Source: Microbotryum silenes-acaulis
Lineage: Eukaryota > Basidiomycota > Microbotryomycetes > Microbotryales > Microbotryaceae
DNA length: 64,000 nucleotides
Assembly (NCBI GenBank): GCA_003665825.1
Contig: QPFY01000008.1
Coordinates: 744,001-808,000 of the forward strand
Reading direction: 5' to 3'
Position numbers and translations under genes: made by a program
The notes under the pieces: generated by a model
Told to the model about the DNA's origin: nothing
Databases searched by the model: none
The model's input: the letters and a program-made list of their open reading frames with translations, nothing else
Shown: one piece after another, positions 62,386 to 64,000 of the stretch
Position numbering within the stretch: the stretch's first letter is position 1
How the letters are laid out: each line of letters starts with the position of its first letter

Positions 62386-64000
62386 TTACTTAGCCTCGGA
62401 GACCCAGTTCTCACGATGAACCTTGAACACTAAAGGCCCAAGTGCCTTGGTGATGTTGAATGTGGACTGTAGGGCTTATCGGAATTTGGCGTAGCGACCG
62501 CTAGGGCTACTAGTGGAGCGTCGACGTGGCAAGGATGCGACGGGACGGTCGACAGGAGAAGTCGTGAGGCGGCACTGGCGCGGTCTGATGAGACGGACGC
62601 GGTGCGGCTGGACGATCTGTTCCTACCGAAGATTAGCTGTCTGGCTAATGTTGGGAAGCGGTATGATGATTGCAACTAACCTGTTCTCTACCGAAGATTA
62701 GCTGTCTGGCTAATGTTGGGAAGCGGTAGAGAAGAGGAAGAAAGGCACAGGGGCGCGCGAGTCGGGTGAGGTTCTAGCAAGGGGCCGCGCTAAGACAAAC
62801 TGGGCTAGCACAATGCGAAGCTACAAGACCGAACTCCAAGCGGACCATCAAGGCTCTGAGGGGTGTCGTGTTGGACGATGTACACGAAGGGAAACTTATC
62901 TACCTTGGTCGAGTGTTGGTGAGCTGGGCAATCCGTAGCAACAAGATCCAGGTTGCGAACAACGGGCGTCATGCATGGGCGATACACTGGATGGCCGATG
63001 AGACATGAGGACGGTGGCGGCAAGCTGGCGGTGGCTAGGCGGAGGCAACGGCTTGGCAAGACAGGAGAAGTAGACCGACTAAGTTCCGATGTGGAGGCGG
63101 CGGCGCGCGAGCGTGAGTTGAACAGGCTGGCGCGGGAGCGGCGAACAAAAGGGGGCGGCTTGGCTGTGAAGGCGAAGGCGCCGAGGCGAAAGACTGGGGG
63201 GGGCTTGGCAGCGAGGGCAAAGGCGCCGAGGCGAAGGCGCGCGGCGGCGAAAGAGGCGCCGAAAACTGGGCGGTCCTGACAAACGGCGGCCCAAAGTTGA
63301 AGTGTTCGAACGCTTGTAGTAGAATGAAATTCAACAGGTGAAGATATCGGCGACCATGGTTTTCGTGTCCACATAGTCGACTCGAATGGTGCCCAGCCTG
63401 ACCTGGTCGCGTACGAAATGTTCGCGAATGCGAATGTGTCGGGACCGGTGGTGAAGGGTGGGGTTCTTGGCGAGAGCCAGTGCTCCTTGGTTGTCGCCGT
63501 AAAGTTGGACGGGAGCTTGGGTGTCGATGCCCAGCTCCATAAGTAGTTCTTGGAGGTGGCCAGCTTCCTTTGAGGCATGCGAGAGGGCGAGGTACTCGGC
63601 GTCTGTGGTGGAGTCGGCCACTCGGTTTTGCACTTTGGAGGACCAGGAGATAACGGAGCCAGCCAGGTGGAAGCTGTACCCCATGGTTGACCGTGATGAC
63701 GTGGTGCAGGTTCCCCAGTCCGCGTCAGAGTAACCCGTGAATCCCGAGAACTTGCCTTGCTCGGAGCTGTAGTGCAGGCCAAGGCGTGCAGTTCCGCATA
63801 AGTACCGAAAGACGGTCTTGATGGCGGTCCAGTGTTCGGGTGTGGGACTGGCAGAGAAACGTGCGAGGTATCCAACGGCGTAGGAGATGTCTGGGCGAGT
63901 ACCAGTGGCGGCGTAGAGGAGGCACCCAATGGCCTGCATGTAGCGCGTCTGAGCGATCTTTGACGGTTCCGCGAGCGAATGCTCGAGCTGGCGGTTTGGG
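62386..64000 (-). pseudogene. Copia-3 pol C-terminus (RT end, RNase H), split by a solo LTR
   Basis: Coding parts are 63342->64000 and 62386-62453. RT end: AQTRYMQAIGCLLYAATGTRP. RNase [51 protein letters not shown], then VADIF. The LTR insertion changes the end to TC and a stop. Removing it restores FTKALGPLVFKVHREN and a stop at 62386-62388. Apart from the insertion the visible frame is open. Confidence 0.9.
62454..63336 (-). mobile_element. Solo LTR, 883 bp, same family as 39293-50337
   Basis: TGTTGAAT and ATTCAACA ends, flanked by GGTGA at 62449-62453 and 63337-63341. The body matches the split solo LTR in the LINE. It has GCCTTCGCCTCGGCGCC-type repeats near its 5' end (63150-63290, minus strand). 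No internal region remains. Confidence 0.9.

Larger units (their letters stand above)
62139..64000 (-). mobile_element. Copia-3, 3' end, runs off right window edge
   Basis: On the minus strand: RT end and RNase H (to 62386), purine tract, then 3' LTR 62139-62367. The RNase H is split by a solo LTR (62454-63336) with GGTGA on both sides. The element lies in the integrase fragment; the flanking CAACA at 62134-62138 is the likely target copy, with its partner outside the window. Confidence 0.88.

Noticed and set aside
62454..63336. 3' LTR of Copia-3
   Set aside because: GGTGA flanks both sides and the RNase H tail with its purine tract continues to 62386, before a different LTR.

Overview
This window looks like fungal nuclear DNA, most likely from a basidiomycete. 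The grounds are four intron-rich housekeeping genes with short GT-AG introns, a fused ADE2 (ATP-grasp plus PurE) as in fungi, moderately high GC, and dense copia and Helitron content. A Pucciniomycotina relative (Microbotryum-like) is my best guess, but the window does not prove it.

Layout: (1) 1-11109 is a Helitron cluster. Two autonomous-type copies lie head to tail on the minus strand (1-3198, cut by the window edge, and 3199 to about 9160) and join directly as CTAG|TC. A third, internally deleted copy lies on the plus strand (9244-11109), so its 5' end faces the 5' end of copy 2. (2) 11110-24848 is the host gene island: ADE2 (+), CCT6 (-), VPS74/GOLPH3 (+) and KGD1 (+). ADE2 and CCT6 converge with 69 bp between them. 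CCT6 and VPS74 diverge from a 381-bp shared promoter. (3) 24849-29817 is a decayed zone with a Helitron helicase scrap, a 166-bp mini-Helitron, a gag-only ORF between 75-bp direct repeats, and a solo LTR. (4) 29818-38522 is a decayed, truncated copia element (Copia-1) interrupted by a nearly intact second copia (Copia-2, 32804-37756). (5) 38628-50795 is a nest: a LINE contains a solo LTR, which contains copia A, which contains copia B. Each LTR-type insertion has its own 5-bp target duplication. B has an open 1503-codon Gag-Pol and nearly identical LTRs. (6) 50796-61792 holds a gag-only element remnant and copia C of the same family as A and B. C is split by copia D and by a solo LTR, and 3.9 kb of it is inverted between inverted LTRs. 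(7) 61793-64000 holds an integrase scrap, the 3' end of Copia-3 (minus strand, runs off the window) and another solo LTR inside its RNase H region.

The host genes are basic metabolism and trafficking: purine synthesis, chaperonin, Golgi retention and TCA cycle. The rest is a stratified transposon graveyard whose order of insertion can be read from target duplications. I see no CRISPR, tRNA, rRNA or bacterial-type system. The unusual material is structural: the Helitron tandem joint, non-canonical LTR ends, LTR minisatellites, an LTR-mediated inversion, gag-only elements and a split start codon.
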